Made by a program: the position numbers and the translations under genes. A stretch of DNA of 64,000 bases from Perca fluviatilis (taxonomy: Eukaryota > Chordata > Actinopteri > Perciformes > Percidae). Positions 12,585 to 26,500 of the stretch are shown piece by piece (within the stretch, counting starts at the first letter, position 1; the number at the start of each line of letters is the position of its first letter). The DNA lies in assembly GCF_010015445.1 (NCBI RefSeq), contig NC_053116.1, positions 30,278,785-30,342,784 on the forward strand, read 5' to 3'. Below the pieces are notes generated by a model that did not search any database, had not been told where the DNA came from, and saw nothing but the letters and a program-made list of their open reading frames with translations.

Positions 12585-13425
12585 GTGATCCAAGCCACTC
12601 TTTCCCCCTGCAGGTCGGAACACTATACTCTTTGCTCCACCTCACCCTCTCCTGCTACAGCCAGACACAGGCAGCACCTCAGCTGTGTTTACACTCCTCT
12701 CCTCTACAATGATTTCTGACCCATATGCAAACTCTTATCTTCGTTGAACTTTTTGTCATCATGGCCAAGCTCATTAGTCTGGGATATTCCTGCATTGTGT
12801 ATTATTGCCTCTGTATGGTTTGTGCCTTGGTGGGCTGTCAATGTAAACAGCACTGCAGAGCACCACACCTACAAGAGGCAGCCGCTCCAAGTGGCTCTAA
12901 GGCACATGGAAATACTTTATGGTTCCTCTGCCAGCTTCAGTTTTCCAGTCATATTATCTGTGTGTGAAATATTTTGGTGCTTTGCCGTTCCTCTTTTACC
13001 CTTAAAGTACCTCCAAAACTATTTCATTCATTCATATTTCAACTACTCCATTTTGTAGTGAGTTTAACTTTGGTTATCAGCTTGATAACTGACTCCACTG
13101 TGGTATCAGTGCATGCCTAGTCTAAAGCTACTTTCATTAAGTTTCCAAGCAGCCCTGATATTACGACAATATGAATTCCACTGCAAGTCAATAATAAAAA
13201 GCTGGTTTCAGAAACAGCTCATTGCGCATGCTGCAAGTAAACGATGGCTAGTAATGATCAGAGATGTAGTGGATACTAACTCACACCATATAGATTAACC
13301 CTATCATTTTATTTCTATTGATGTTATTTACAGTAACCTGACTGAATGTATGTTGATGAATGGTGTACATCTATAGTAGATATCACCTCAAAATATATGA
13401 GACAGAAAATATATTGACAATTTCC
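12581..13425. other. non-coding, nothing recognised
   Basis: Only chance frames occur, for example 12744-13058. No domain was recognised. Confidence 0.55.
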
Positions 13426-13820
13426 TTAAAGCTATAGTGCATAGTTTCTGTCGCCCCCATGAGGAATTCTAAGTAAGGACAACAAAACTGTCGGCGTGTC
13501 CACATGATACAAGCCTTCCGTGATCACGCACACGGCCACACGCCCCCACCCCTCCTCCACGCAGTTGCTTGTAGCCAAGGAGGACACGGAGGATTAAAAC
13601 AACATGATGGACTCTTCAGAAGAGGTAATTATCTTCGCTCAAGCTTCTGTGCGGGAAAGTCACCGGACGACACAATCTTCTGAACGTAGCCATACTGAGA
13701 AATACCGAGAGACTTGTGTGGAGCTGATACTCTTAATTAGCTTCGTAGCAACTCGTTTGGCAATGGCTTGAATGTAACGGACGTTCATTAATATCAAAAA
13801 GTTACGCACTAAAGCTTTAA
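13426..13820 (+). mobile_element. TTAA-flanked MITE with an embedded ATG and donor site
   Basis: A 395-bp element begins TTAAAGCTATAGTGCATAG and ends TACGCACTAAAGCTTTAA. The ends are inverted matches of about 17 bp (TTAAAGCT, A or T, TAGTGC, A or G, TA), with TTAA at both edges. The GC-richer interior includes two adjacent ATGs near 13603 followed by GACTCTTCAGAAGAG and GTAATT, which resembles the 5' end of a spliced gene. No complete frame. The family is common in teleosts as far as I recall. Confidence 0.72.
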
Positions 13821-16800
13821 AATGTCATGGATGTAGTTTACAGCATATTCAGCATATTGACAGGTGCACTCAGTTAATGGACTTCATAGGTTTCCCACAA
13901 TTGTATGTATTACTGCATCAGTAATGCTGCTGTAGGGAATGAGATGGAGGTCTATGGAGTGATTAAGAGTCTTTTCCCCCCACCTGTGGAGGGTTTTACC
14001 GGCAGTTCTTATTCCTGGCACTGATAGTATGAATGGACAGAATGGGGCTACACTTTGCATCTGCTGCCATCTCATGGCTGCTTGCTGCACAATACAAAGT
14101 ATATGTCTGCTCCTCTGTTGTACTGCTACCTTACCTGTTACTGTAATATCTATGTGACTGTAATCAGCAAAAAAAACGATACTGTAAATGTAAGTCAATT
14201 GGCGTTGAATGTCTTGTGTTGTCCAGCCTGCTTGTTGTTCACTTAGGATATTCTAAAGGGAATTTGCAGTGTTTCTGCTGGTTTTGTTTGTTTCGCTGTA
14301 GGTCACAACAGCAATTAATTTGTTCGAGTCAGCTTATCATTATTCCATTTGTCGGACCAAAGTTTAATTTGCACGACCTAAACTGCAAGTGCCGAGCTCT
14401 CTCTCCATACTAGAGCAACATAACTCATCTATTGTTTGTTGTCCAGGGCATCTGAAACACATTTGTTTGTGTTTGAAGTTTTTTTTTTTTCTCTTTTCTC
14501 TTTAAATGTTGAGAGGGAGCACTTCTGCTTCTCACCCCTGGGAGTATCCATGTATCCATCATCTCTCTTTCTACAGAGATGCAATAAGAATTTGGATTAC
14601 TAAATCAAGCTCTTCTTTGATTTGACGACCCAGGTTTAAGCCTTGCTTACATGCAAAACCCTGAATCTGCACCTGATCTAATTTGCTGTTCTGTAGCTGA
14701 CACTGACCTCCATGTTTCTTTACATGGCTCGAAAGATGAACGCAAAGTTACTTTACCACCATCAAACATGGAGAAATAGTTAATTCCTTCTCAATTTTGA
14801 CTGAAATAAAAATCTGAAGCACTGATTTCACAAGAGGTTTGTTTCACCTTAAACTGATCAGGTGTTTTCTTAATTCTGTGTCACAACGAGAGGAAGCTGC
14901 ATGTACGAGTATTTCAATTTGAAGTGTGAAGTTGCAAGGACAAGTAGGTACACTAGGGGGCGCAGATGCTCCAACAACGAGTATAGGGAGGCTGCTCTAG
15001 CAGCTGATTATCTTCTTTCCTCTTTCTTGTCAATCCATGAAATCTGGAGACTCCAAACCTGAGCTGAGCCCTCCACCTGCCCTCCTCCCCCTGCTCCTCT
15101 CTGGTGTCACACTCATCAGGGCATCGAAGAACTGAATCGCAGCAGACTGAGGACACTATCATTAAAATACATACTTACATACTTAACATGAAAAACAACC
15201 ACAACTCAGGCAAAATGTGCTGTCACAGAGGTATTTTAGTTTAATGAGGGTTTTTTTATGGTGCATCTGCTCTTTAGAAAGAAAAACAGAACCCAGAAGT
15301 GACAGGAATGAGGAATGAGAGGGGGAGGCTGTGAGATGGATTTTAACCAGAAGTATTATGAGCACATCATATACATTCCGATCATTAAAAGATAGAGAAA
15401 ACCAGAGGAGGGAAACAATGAAAGGAGGGCACATTCACATTTATATTTAATTTGTCATTTGAGCTGCTGTTGCATCATCTCTTGTCATTCTAGTGACTGA
15501 TTAGCCAGTGCAAAGTCTGTGTCGTGGTGCGCTGCTGGGGTTGTGTTGCCAAGGACAGCGCCTCCATTATACTGTAACCCAGTGGGTCATGGGGGGTTAG
15601 AATATCTAGGTTATGGTAATATAATCTCTTTCACCCATGATCGCTTCAACTGTATATGCAAAGGGCTGCAGTGAAGGGATAAGGGTGTCTGTTTGCACGT
15701 GCCCAGGGGCCTGCTAAGTAGGTATATGGGGGGGGGGGGGTCCCATCTGGTGTGTGGAGCCTCCCCACACCCCACTCTGTGCATCTACTGATTAAGAGGC
15801 CATCGCTGAAATCCCTGACCCAGAATTCTTACCCCAGAACACACACCCATGCCCTCCTCCCTCGTTAATGCCCCCCATCACACCCATTTCCTCCTCGGGA
15901 CAGAAGGCCTCATGGGAGAGACATGGTGTGAGGTCTCCATTAGTGGGCAATGTCCCTGATCTGTGGCTGTGGTGTTGCATTCATGGACCTGCACTGAAAA
16001 AAATGGGAGTTAAAAGTGATGGTGTCAGCTATGGATTTGGATAGAGGAGCTTAAAGTGCTACGGGGCAAAGATTTACATTCAGCCCACATGGGGTAAAAA
16101 TATGTTTCCACGTGGAAATGGCATCCAGTCTGAATCATTGGATGTACTGTTCGTCACAGGTATAGATTGTCATCAGTGCAGTGGCGGAAATGTGAATGAG
16201 AGCTTGACCTATACTGGGTTTTTGAGGCCAAAATGTATATTTCAGAGTAAAAAAAAAAGAAGAGCTAATTATGATATACAGTATATGTCAATACTGATCG
16301 GCTGATGATACAATAATATATATTTTTTTTGCCGTCATGTTTCTGCCAGCATATTCTGAAATAGATCATAGAGCAATAACCCACATATCTACTGTAAATG
16401 CGCGCCCACCCCCCATATATCCATCTGCTTTACCTTTGTCACTCCTTCAGCTCCCAATTGCTGCCACTAACTCACCCTGGATTCACTCTGCTGTCCCCAA
16501 TACATCTATCTATCCATCCATACACAGACTCTTTCCTTAGGCGCTGACCCACTGGGGGCTTTGTGTGATTCCAGGCCACACCCAGTGTAGAGGACCCAGT
16601 TTTGTCTCGTTTGCCACACCAGGCTGTGCTGGAGGCCATGCCACGCTGCTAAACCTCCACAAACACCATTCAGCACCCAAACATGGTCCAACGCTCTCTG
16701 CACTGTGTGCTGTGTTAACAGGAGATGTAATGGATCTTCTTTGACATCTGAACAATAAGATAGGCTACATTCAAAACCTAAGTAAGGAAAGAAGCTGCCC

Positions 16801-19800
16801 CAAGTAACAGACTGCGTATGGTCGCTCGTGTGATGCCTTTTATCACCTCAGTAGCCCAGAGCGTGCTTTCCTTCCCTTTTTTCAGTACCAATTACCATCA
16901 TTGACAGTGATGGGTTTTGAATGACACGTTGGCTTTCACGTAGTGATGTCACCCCGCGCTGTAACAGCGATGAGGCTTGTTTGTGATAGAGCCGAGGAAA
17001 TAACAACGCAACAAATGGGGCTTTATGATCGAACTACGTAAGCATCCAAAATACTTTCACTTTAATGGAAAGCATGCCCCATCAAGTAGGGTGTGGGAGG
17101 CAGCATCTAAAAGCCATTACCGGCCAGGCTTCCATTGAATCCTTAATGACTGTGCGTTGAAAAAAATAGCGTCCAGAACTGCACCAGTCTTTGAAATGAT
17201 TGTTGATCAAACGGAAAGAAAAGGCAAAAGGTGCCCTTTGGCTTTCACTCTATTTCCAAAACTAAACAGTATTTGTCTTAGAGACAACTGTGTGTTGTTG
17301 TTTAAATAAATCCTCCACCTGATTCTCTGGGGGTCATTTGGAAACAACTTGTGAAATTTAAAGTTTTCCGTTTTAATTTCCTCAAGTGTCTACTCCCATT
17401 ATCACTACAATTAAGCTATAATCCATTGTATGGTAAATTGAAGAAATTTGTTTGGGGATTTAGGCCGTACCTTATTTATGAGGTGATTGTGCCCTGTGGC
17501 AAGCAACATTTCTCATTTCAAAAAAGATTATGGTTCCCTAATTGATAAGATAAACAGGCCATTATGGGGCTTCTTTGCTAAACCTTGCAAACTGAATTTT
17601 TTTCCCCGTCCCTGTCGTGTAACAGTAATCCGTCTCCTAGTTTCTTAATGTAGTGCATGTTACAAGGCAACATTGTTATCAGACCCTTTCAATTATGACA
17701 TGTACTCCAGGCTAAAGAAGTATGTGTGCTCAAAGAAGAAACATTACCCATGCTTTTGGACTGAAATGTTAAAGTAGGCCTATTAAAGTTACATTATTTG
17801 CACTCTCTAGGGTAATGTAACTTGGGTAAATGGGAGTGTTGGAAGAGATATAGTGGCATGGAAATCCATTAAGCGCCAGTGGGGAGAGGAAGGTGGGAGC
17901 TGCTGCTGGGAAAACCATAGGGTGGTGGGTATAAGGGGACATGTAGCAGAGGTAGATTGGCCTAATTGGCACTTTTGACCGTCTTGTCACATGCACTGCT
18001 TAATTGGCGTGCCGAGAGGTCGGGGGAGAATATAAGCAGGGACTCAGGAGCGGGTGGCTTACGCCTGCAAATATTTGGGAAGCATGTTTGTGTGAGCGGC
18101 GGAGTGCATCTTTCCAGAGAGAACTAGAGAGACAGATAGAGCATAGCGTCAGCTCATCAGCATAACGCATTAAACATTTACGCTGACCTACAAAGACTGA
18201 CAGCCCCCCCCCCTCTCTTCAGTCACACCCATCACCTCTCCTTCCTCTGCTGCATATCCTCTGCTTCTATCTAGCACTCCCCCTCTCCACAAATACACAA
18301 ACTCAGAAACACCCGCTCGGTTTTCTTCGCTTGATAATGAGGACTCGGCAGGGGAAAGCTAGAGAAATGTGTGGTTTAGATAGAAAATGAGGTATGGTGG
18401 GCTGTGCTCTTGTTAAAAATAAAAGGGGGCTCTTTAGGTTATAAACAAGTAGTAAACCTGATGCTCTTTATACACTCTCCCTTCAATCAACAGCTCCACT
18501 TCTTTTACAAAAGGGACCTGCTTGTATTTTGGATAAAAAGAAAACAGCATTGTCCACTTCTGGTCTTAGTTGTCTCCTCTTTGCCATCAGCTAGAATTTT
18601 TAGTAGTTTTAGTAGTTAGTTTTTTGTCTCAATAGTTTGTTTCTGGGGAGAATTTAATTGTTAAATGAAGGTCTAAATGCTCTATCCAAGGCTTTTGCCT
18701 CCCAACAAGAATCATTTCTGGGTGTTGGTAAAAAGATAAGATTATCTTCTCCATTATAGCCTCATTTTGCAATTTGTCTAACAAAATGGATGCATTTTTA
18801 AATCAAAGTCTTAGTGTGTCTTTAATGACATTGGCATGAATGAATCAGCATTTGCTCTCCAAAGATATCTATACCAATGTTTTAATTCCTTGCGTCATGG
18901 TTTAATGCAGAAAGCATTCCATGAAGATGCAGCAGCTGTAGCTTTTACTCACGCGGCTCTGTGGTTTTTAGGGAAACAAATGGGAGAGATGCGGACTGTT
19001 TATCATGATCGACTGCAGATGTCTTTTTGTGGCCAGTGCACTCTGCTGTGGAAATGGTTTGGGCAGTGAAAGAAGGAAGAAAAATACGACAAGGATAAAA
19101 AAGGGGAAATGAGCTTCTCTCTTGGTCTGTCTCTCTCGTTCTCTTTCTTTCTCGGTCCATCAATGGTCTGTAATAGACGTGATGGAAATTGATTTCCAGG
19201 TGAATTATTTTGTGTGCCCCAAAGGCTCGGTGAGACAATAATCTTTTCCCTCCCGCCCTCCCGCCCTCCCTCCCTCCCTCCCAGAGAGGCCTGTGTCACT
19301 CTGAGGCTGTCCTTTGCCGCGTCTTCCAAGACTGACTGCTTTAATTGTCCATTTCAATATTCTGGACCGTTACAGTGACTCTTTCACCTCAAGCCTTTCC
19401 CGCACGGTGTTGAGCACTACCTGTCTATTAGGCAGCTGATTTGCCAATCGATAAGATAGAGAGAGCAATGTTAGGAAAGAGCAAAGCGAGAATCACTAGA
19501 GAAAAAGAGCCATTTTAAAGGGCAGGAGCGCCCCAAATCATTTCTCTTTCTTTACCTCGGCAGCCGTCTCGGTCCTTCCAACTACAAATCGTCGCCTTGT
19601 TAATCCCCCTTCAAATCTTATCCTTATGGGTGAATGCCAACGCGATTATTGTGAGTTTACCGCTACAAGGAAATACACAACGTTTAGCCCCGTGAATGGG
19701 GCTTTATTATCGGCATCGTCCTCCGTTTTCCTGGGTTTTGATCAGTCCTTGGGGGTCATTTGCTTTGTTTCATTTTTACGGAGCCAAGGCTACAGTGTGC

Positions 19801-20430
19801 TTTATTAACAACAGAGGAAGGGGTGGTCGATGAGTCAGCATTATTGACCTGGGGATATGGGATTGAGCAAAGATAAACTCTGCTAAAGAGATGATCAAGC
19901 TTACTCAGAGTTATGTCTTGCATCATCAGCTATTTGGGCTTTCAAGCCAAATCCTGCTTTAAGCCAAGGTCATACATCTGGGCTTTTCAGACACTGTTAT
20001 ATGGGGGGAAAAAAAAAAAATATATATATATATATAATCATCCAGCTGGTACCTAGACAATTTCAGTTTGAAGTGCTTTTACCTCCTGTAAAATCTGGAT
20101 CAATGTGTGTACAGGCACATTCACTTGAGCTAGCACGGCTGTAGATGAGCAATTTGTGGTCATGGGTCCTTGTGCTTTTCTTGGCACCTAAGCCATGGAT
20201 CATTGTTAATGCTCCAGCCTTGGCAACACAAAGTTGTGGAAGAAAATGGGAAAGTAATGCTGGAAAAAAGGTCAGCACAACACCAGGCAACTACTGTATT
20301 AGGTTGGACAACTGGACTTATCTTATGATAGGAATTGAGTTGAATGTACTGCATGATCATTTTTAATCGGAATAAAACAAAAAATACTAATAATTTTTTT
20401 GATATTTGAATATCAGCAATCATTACACTG
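13821..20430. other. non-coding; C-rich tract at 19248-19282
   Basis: No gene, SINE or transposon was recognised. Notable points are a G13 run at 15728-15740, a C-rich tract at 19248-19282 whose complement has eight short G-runs, and a (TA)n tract at about 20020-20035. Parts of 17000-18000 look AT-rich and repeat-free, but conservation cannot be judged from one sequence. Confidence 0.55.
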
Positions 20431-21099
20431 TAATGGTGCGTTCCATTTGTACTTGGAATTTGGATTTATTTGTGTATCATTAAATCAGTCTTAAACACAG
20501 TACTTTCCAACTTCTATCTGTGGACATTAGAGCTGGGCAATATATCGATATTATATCGATATCATGATACGAGACTAGATATCGTCTTAGATTTTGGATA
20601 TCGTAATATCATAATATGACATAAGTGTTGTCTTTTACTGGTTTTAAAGCCTGCATTACTGTAAAGTTATGTACTTTTATGAACTTACCAGACTGTTGTA
20701 ACTGTTCTATTATTTGCCTTTATCCACTTAGTCATTATGTCCACATTACTGGTGATTATTTATGACAAATCTCATTGTGTAAATATGTTGTGAAAGCACG
20801 AATAGTCAACACTACAATATCGTTGCGGTATCGATATCGAGGTATTTGTTAAAAAATATCCTAATATTTGATTTTCTCCATATTGCCCAGCCCTAGTGGA
20901 CATGTTGTTATGCTGTTTGAATGCACAAAATAACAGTCTAATGCGTTGTTATCAACTGGTATTGCTAACAATGGCTAACCTGGATAGAGCAAACCCCACA
21001 GTGAAATCTGACTTGTTTTAATGGAACGCGGTCAACTCGGGTGTGATGTCACTCCCAGCTCTGGCTTCCTACTTCTGAGGTAAATGGAACGCAGTATTA
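20431..21099 (+). mobile_element. MITE with ends of the type TAATGGTGCGTTCCATTT, carrying a nested hAT
   Basis: The left end, TAATGGTGCGTTCCATTTGT, and the right end, AAATGGAACGCAGTATTA, are inverted matches with a few substitutions. Removing the 368-bp hAT and one target copy leaves a core of about 290 bp. The edges are TA-rich, so the duplication cannot be read with confidence. No coding frame. Non-autonomous. Confidence 0.65.
20528..20895 (+). mobile_element. hAT-type MITE with perfect 8-bp target duplication
   Basis: The 368-bp element is flanked by GTGGACAT at 20520-20527 and 20896-20903. The termini are TAGAGCTGGGCAATAT and ATATTGCCCAGCCCTA, 15 of 16 positions complementary. Subterminal parts repeat TATCGATAT-like words. 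An 8-bp duplication and TAGRGCTG ends are diagnostic of the hAT superfamily. There is no transposase frame, so it depended on another element for movement. Confidence 0.9.
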
Positions 21100-21514
21100 G
21101 GTCTTAGACATGAGTTCCATTAGTGCTAACAAACGGGACGGGTTGCAGAAAGTCATTTCATTAACAGTTAGTCTGTCTGTTAATCCATTTATCATTTAGA
21201 AATAAATGAAACAATGGCCATCAAAATGATCCAGAATCCAAAATGAAGATCTCAAAGAAAGGAAGTACTCACCTCAGGATATGTTGGCTGGTTATGTTGG
21301 CTGCACATCCAGCTGCTTCTCACTTCCTGGGCCTCATCCAGAGGTTGGAGCTGGTTGGCCAGGCAGGTAGGCAGGCTGTCTTACCACAGCAAGTAGAGCT
21401 AGCTCCCCATAGGGGCTATTGCAGCAGAAATCCCTCCCGCAAAATCTCAACCACAGAGAAGCCTGATACCACCTCTCAGACCTGCCAGCGCAGTGTGTGC
21501 CATACAGTGATGTA

Positions 21515-21882
<368 letters not shown>

Positions 21883-21890
21883 TCTGAACA

Positions 21891-22501
21891 CCAGTGTTTC
21901 CCATAGGTTCTACGTGGGCACACCAGTAGACTGAGTCGTGCCCAGGTAGATAAAATCTGAATTACATTTTTTTTCTCCAAACAGTGTATTCTTTTTTTTT
22001 TACAGCGCACACAGACCAGCGGCCTCCAGCCCCTCCCCCTCGTGAATTCTTGCGCCGCGTGCATGACTGCGTCAACAACGTTGCACTTCAGGCTCAGAGG
22101 CTATCGTTAGCCGTAGCATGCCGCTGGGGGCCTTGCCGTGGGATTAACTGTATAAAACCGTAGTAACACCGTGGCGACACACCGCTGTGAAAGCTCCCCA
22201 AACGCCATTTATCAGAGTCTGGTTGTCTGCCGGAGCTGACTGGAGCTAACCGCTAACCGGATTGTTAGGGTTAAGTTGTTAATAACATTTGGGCTCCAGG
22301 TAATCAGGTATTTTATCTGCTGAACACTTGCCTTTCATTTGTTTTAAATTCGACGAGCAATCCGTTGTATTTTAGCAGAATACTAAGCAGCAGAAAGGCA
22401 GAACTGAGTACATTTTAATCTGTTTATTTATCACAAGTAATATTATCGCGATATTCAACAACGTTAGGGCATATATATTTTTCTCATATCGTGCAGCCCT
22501 A
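21891..22501. repeat. incomplete hAT-like fragments
   Basis: CAGTGTTTCCCATAGG at about 21891 resembles the left end of one teleost hAT family. TCATATCGTGCAGCCCTA ending at 22501 resembles the right end of another. The matching opposite ends were not found, so these are probably truncated or joined fragments. The GC-richer interior (22020-22260) has no usable frame. Confidence 0.45.
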
Positions 22502-22745
22502 ATAACTACACTGAACTTGCGTAAGATGCTGCATAGTGTCGCAAAATTTTCATCTGTGTCTTTTTAGTCTAATTTGTTTAATATGTAAATAGTTATTTAT
22601 TTCTAAATTATCTGATAATCTTATGCAGTCATTGTTTACACATTTGTTTGACTAGTTTATTACTGAACCCAGCCATCACGCGCCGAGCCTTCACATCCTG
22701 CGCCACCCGCCAGCACAAGTAAATTCTCAACCTGCGGAAAACACT

Positions 22746-22748
<3 letters not shown>

Positions 22749-22822
<74 letters not shown>
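22749..22822. repeat. (CA)n microsatellite
   Basis: About 74 bp of pure CA. Confidence 0.95.
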
Positions 22823-22824
<2 letters not shown>

Positions 22825-23488
22825 CATTCATCAACCTACACACACCGCTCTCCTCTGCAGACAGCGGGGTCTTGAGGGTTACGCTGCTCAATTTCTCTCC
22901 CTCTTTTCCCTCTCTGGTTCTTTCTCTATCTTGGCAGGAGCTACTCGCACCTCTTCCACCAGCCATTACCCACTAGCTGTCTCTGCCTTACCCTCACCCT
23001 TTCAACTCCTCGCTGTCATTCCAACTCCCCCGTGTTTTCTTCTCTCTCTCTGTTCATTCACCCCTTTTAAGATCTCAACATCTAATCCCTCTTATTTTTT
23101 TCTTGCACCTGAATCTTCTTAGTATCTCTCTCTCTTTCTCTGTCTCTCTACTCTCACCTTTCCCCTTTTCAAAACACGCACTGCTTCTCCCCCCTGTTGA
23201 AATGGTTGGCCTATTCAACCAACCTGTCCTGCTCTAACCCCTCCCCAATCTCTCCCTCCCTCTCTCTCTCCATCTACCACTCTACTCTTTCAACTCTACA
23301 CTATCATTTGCCTCCTCCTCTGAGCTCAGTCCTAGTTCCAGCTCCTTCTCCTCTGAGATGTAATTGCTTGCAGAGTGTGTGGAGAAGTTTGATTGTGTGT
23401 GCCTTTCTGTGATAGAAAGTGTGCGGATGCATGTGTGTGTTCGAGAAGAGAGACAAAAATTGTGAATTCATACAGTTAAAGAGTTCAG

Positions 23489-23521
<33 letters not shown>

Positions 23522-26500
23522 TGTGAGAGAGACTCTATCTTTAACTCTCCGTTCCCCTTGCAATGAAGCAGATTGCATTAGCAGGACGTGGGTGCCATGG
23601 GATCTTGATAAAAAAATCATTTATCACGCAGTAATGGCTCTGATGATCTCTATCCCTGTGTCTTCACTTAAAGGGTTTGCCCTAGTTTCTTCATCACAGG
23701 CATCTACAGCACCACAGCACACACAAAGGGTTCCATGAGTGTGCGCACATGTTAAAAGCATCTTAAAGTTGCTCAAGTTGATTATTAACAAAAAAATACA
23801 CTTGTCTAGTAATCAGTCGAAATCAAAAAAGTTGGGGTGCAACGCAGAAGACTGTCTATGCAATGTTAGTCTAATGAAAGTGTGCTTTAATGTTTGGAAA
23901 CCTGTGCAAAGTGAAAGATAAATTGTAGTGCGGAAAAGATTAGTGGTCTGAGTAGCTGTTTGACTAAAAAAATGTAATTGACAACTATTTTGATAATCAA
24001 GTAATTGATTTAAGCGTGAAAGTTTATTCCTCAATTGGAAATGGTAGTTTGACAAAATAATCTTAGCTCAAGGTCCACTTACTGGCTTTTTCTAAAGCAT
24101 CTTACATTCTGAATCCCGGAAGATGAGATCATCAGCTGATGAAAACTGTGAGATGCAGTTGAAAGCTCAACAAAAGTAAATGAGTAAGAATGACTTTGTC
24201 AAATCATTAAAGTCGTTAGTTCATTGATTTCACCGCATACTTGCTGGTTTTATTTTCCAGGGATAGTTTGACATTATGGGAAATACTGATAATGTAAAAG
24301 GGTATTAGATCTGTAAAAGGTTACTGGATCTGTAAAATGGGATCTATAGGGCAGCAAAATCCACCTAAAGGCCCCGCAAAGGTTCACTAAGGAACACGCT
24401 AAATATTGTTTATTTATTTTTTAATCTGTACAAAGCACAGTTTCATCACAACAAGTTGGTTGATTTTTATGTCGGTTGATGCGCGGGACTATTTCTTGGT
24501 CTGATGCCGTGACTTCCTGGAGTCTCTGCCGGTTGCCTGGCAACCTCATGACAACAAGACTACATCTTTATATTTACAGTAAAGATATGAGAGTATTATG
24601 AATCCTCTCATCTTACTCTCGGAAGTAAGCGAATAAGCTTTATAGGTTTCCCAAAATGTCGAACTATTCCTCGAATTGGTAAACTTTATATCCTTGTAAC
24701 ATGATTATCTTTGGGTTTGGGACTGTCAGACAAAACAAGCATTTTGAAGATGTCAGCAGGATGCATTTTGAAGATGAAATGATTATCTGAATAATAGAAA
24801 CAATCCACAGATTGATAGATATTGAAAATATTTGTCATTTGCAGCTTATTGAAACGCCTAACCATTAACGTTGCCAAACATTTTTTAATAAACATACATG
24901 AGTGTCTAGCTGCACTTTTTGGACCCAGTAATGATTTTACCTTCTTTTTCATTTACTGTTGTTAGTGTTTGGTAAATCTTTCAGGGGACGAATCAGATGC
25001 ACAGGAGTGTGATCTGTGCTTTTGGTTTGTGTGGTAAAAATAGAAGTAGTGTTTGGTTAACATTTGCAGTAATAGTCACCAAGGCTGAACAGACAAAGAA
25101 AAGAACGTCATGGAAACAGACAATCCATGGAAAAGGACATCACTGTTGGCACTACAGAAATGACAGAAATCTTCAAAATGGAAAGATAGAAGACAGAAAA
25201 AGAAATTCAAGGATTATCACTGGAGTGAAATCCTGTCTGGCAAACAGCAGTGGGCAAGTGCTCCGTCTTAAGAAAGCAGGACTCGCCGGTGTTAGATCCT
25301 TATTTTCTCTTTTATCCCCCTGGTACAGAGCTTCACAGACCGGCCTGATCGGTAAACATGAAGTGCTGCGTACAGGTTCTTAATCCTCAAAATTCAAAAA
25401 CAGTTTCATCTGTCTGACATTTTGGGGCTACCAGTATGTAATAATTACATAGTGCTGCTAAAAAATCTCATGAATATTGATGCATTATGAAACCTCAATG
25501 TATAGCTTTTAAAGTGCTGCATCCTGTAAGTCTAAAATTCTCTTTTTGACATTTTTTTCTTGCTGTGTTGTATTTCTCATGAGGGACCAACCTAGACCAG
25601 CTACTCTCCCTTAGACTACACTTTTTTTTCATTTCCCATTCATTCGTAGTTGCAAAATAAGGCCTACCTTTCATTCTAACTGTGTTTGAAATTTTAATTT
25701 TTTTTTATTTAACTCGATGAAACCCGCCTGGACACAGCTTGCTCTGGTATGATGTGCCACTAATGCCTGTATAAGAAAGTGCTGTGGCTCTGTGGTGCTC
25801 CGCTATTAGGAATCATGGCAAAGATCTCATGACAGCCAATCAGGCGAGCTATCAAGCGCCTGGTTCATTTGTTGCAGTCGAGAGAGGCGAGACATACGAT
25901 CTGGCCTCGGGTCCCCGGGGAGACACTGGGCCCTGCAAGGACTCATAAGGGTCAGGTGGCAAAGATCTGGATTTGATCAAGAGGTGGGGGAGTGGGAGGG
26001 GGGGCATAGGTGGAAACCTAAGAGGGGTACTGGGAATAAGGGAGGAGGGACAAAAAAGGAGAAAGACAAAATTGGAAAAGGGCTCACCATTCCCTCCTTC
26101 TTTGGATGCAGGCGTGTGTCGTGTTCTGGCCCGTGCTATGCCAGTGTAGATATTGCCAGTACGTTATCATTCAGGAAATGTAGTGGCATGCGGAGAAATG
26201 AAAGGGAGAGGTAAAACTGACAGAATGCAAATAGCTTGCAGGTGTTGGAATGGGAATTAAATGAATGGCAGATGAGGTGTTTCTGCTCGCCTTATAGAAA
26301 TACAGTGACAGGAGTGACCCAAATTGTCTAAAGCACTGCTGCAAATTGCTGCGAGTGAAGCCCCCTTCTTCCTCTCGCTTTTCCTCACTGTATCTGAGTC
26401 TCTTTTCCTTCTCTCCCTTTTTCACTGTCAATCGTTTTTCTCACTTTCCTCGCTCCCTTCCTTCCCCTCGACACTAAAATAGTTTTGAAATGAAAATCTC

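Noticed and set aside
22900..22938. Pyrimidine tract with GGCAG as a splice acceptor
   Set aside because: The following sequence is simple pyrimidine-rich DNA without a donor or coding character.
24997..25383. 128-codon open frame
   Set aside because: No family resemblance, no splice sites of note and no repeat copies seen.
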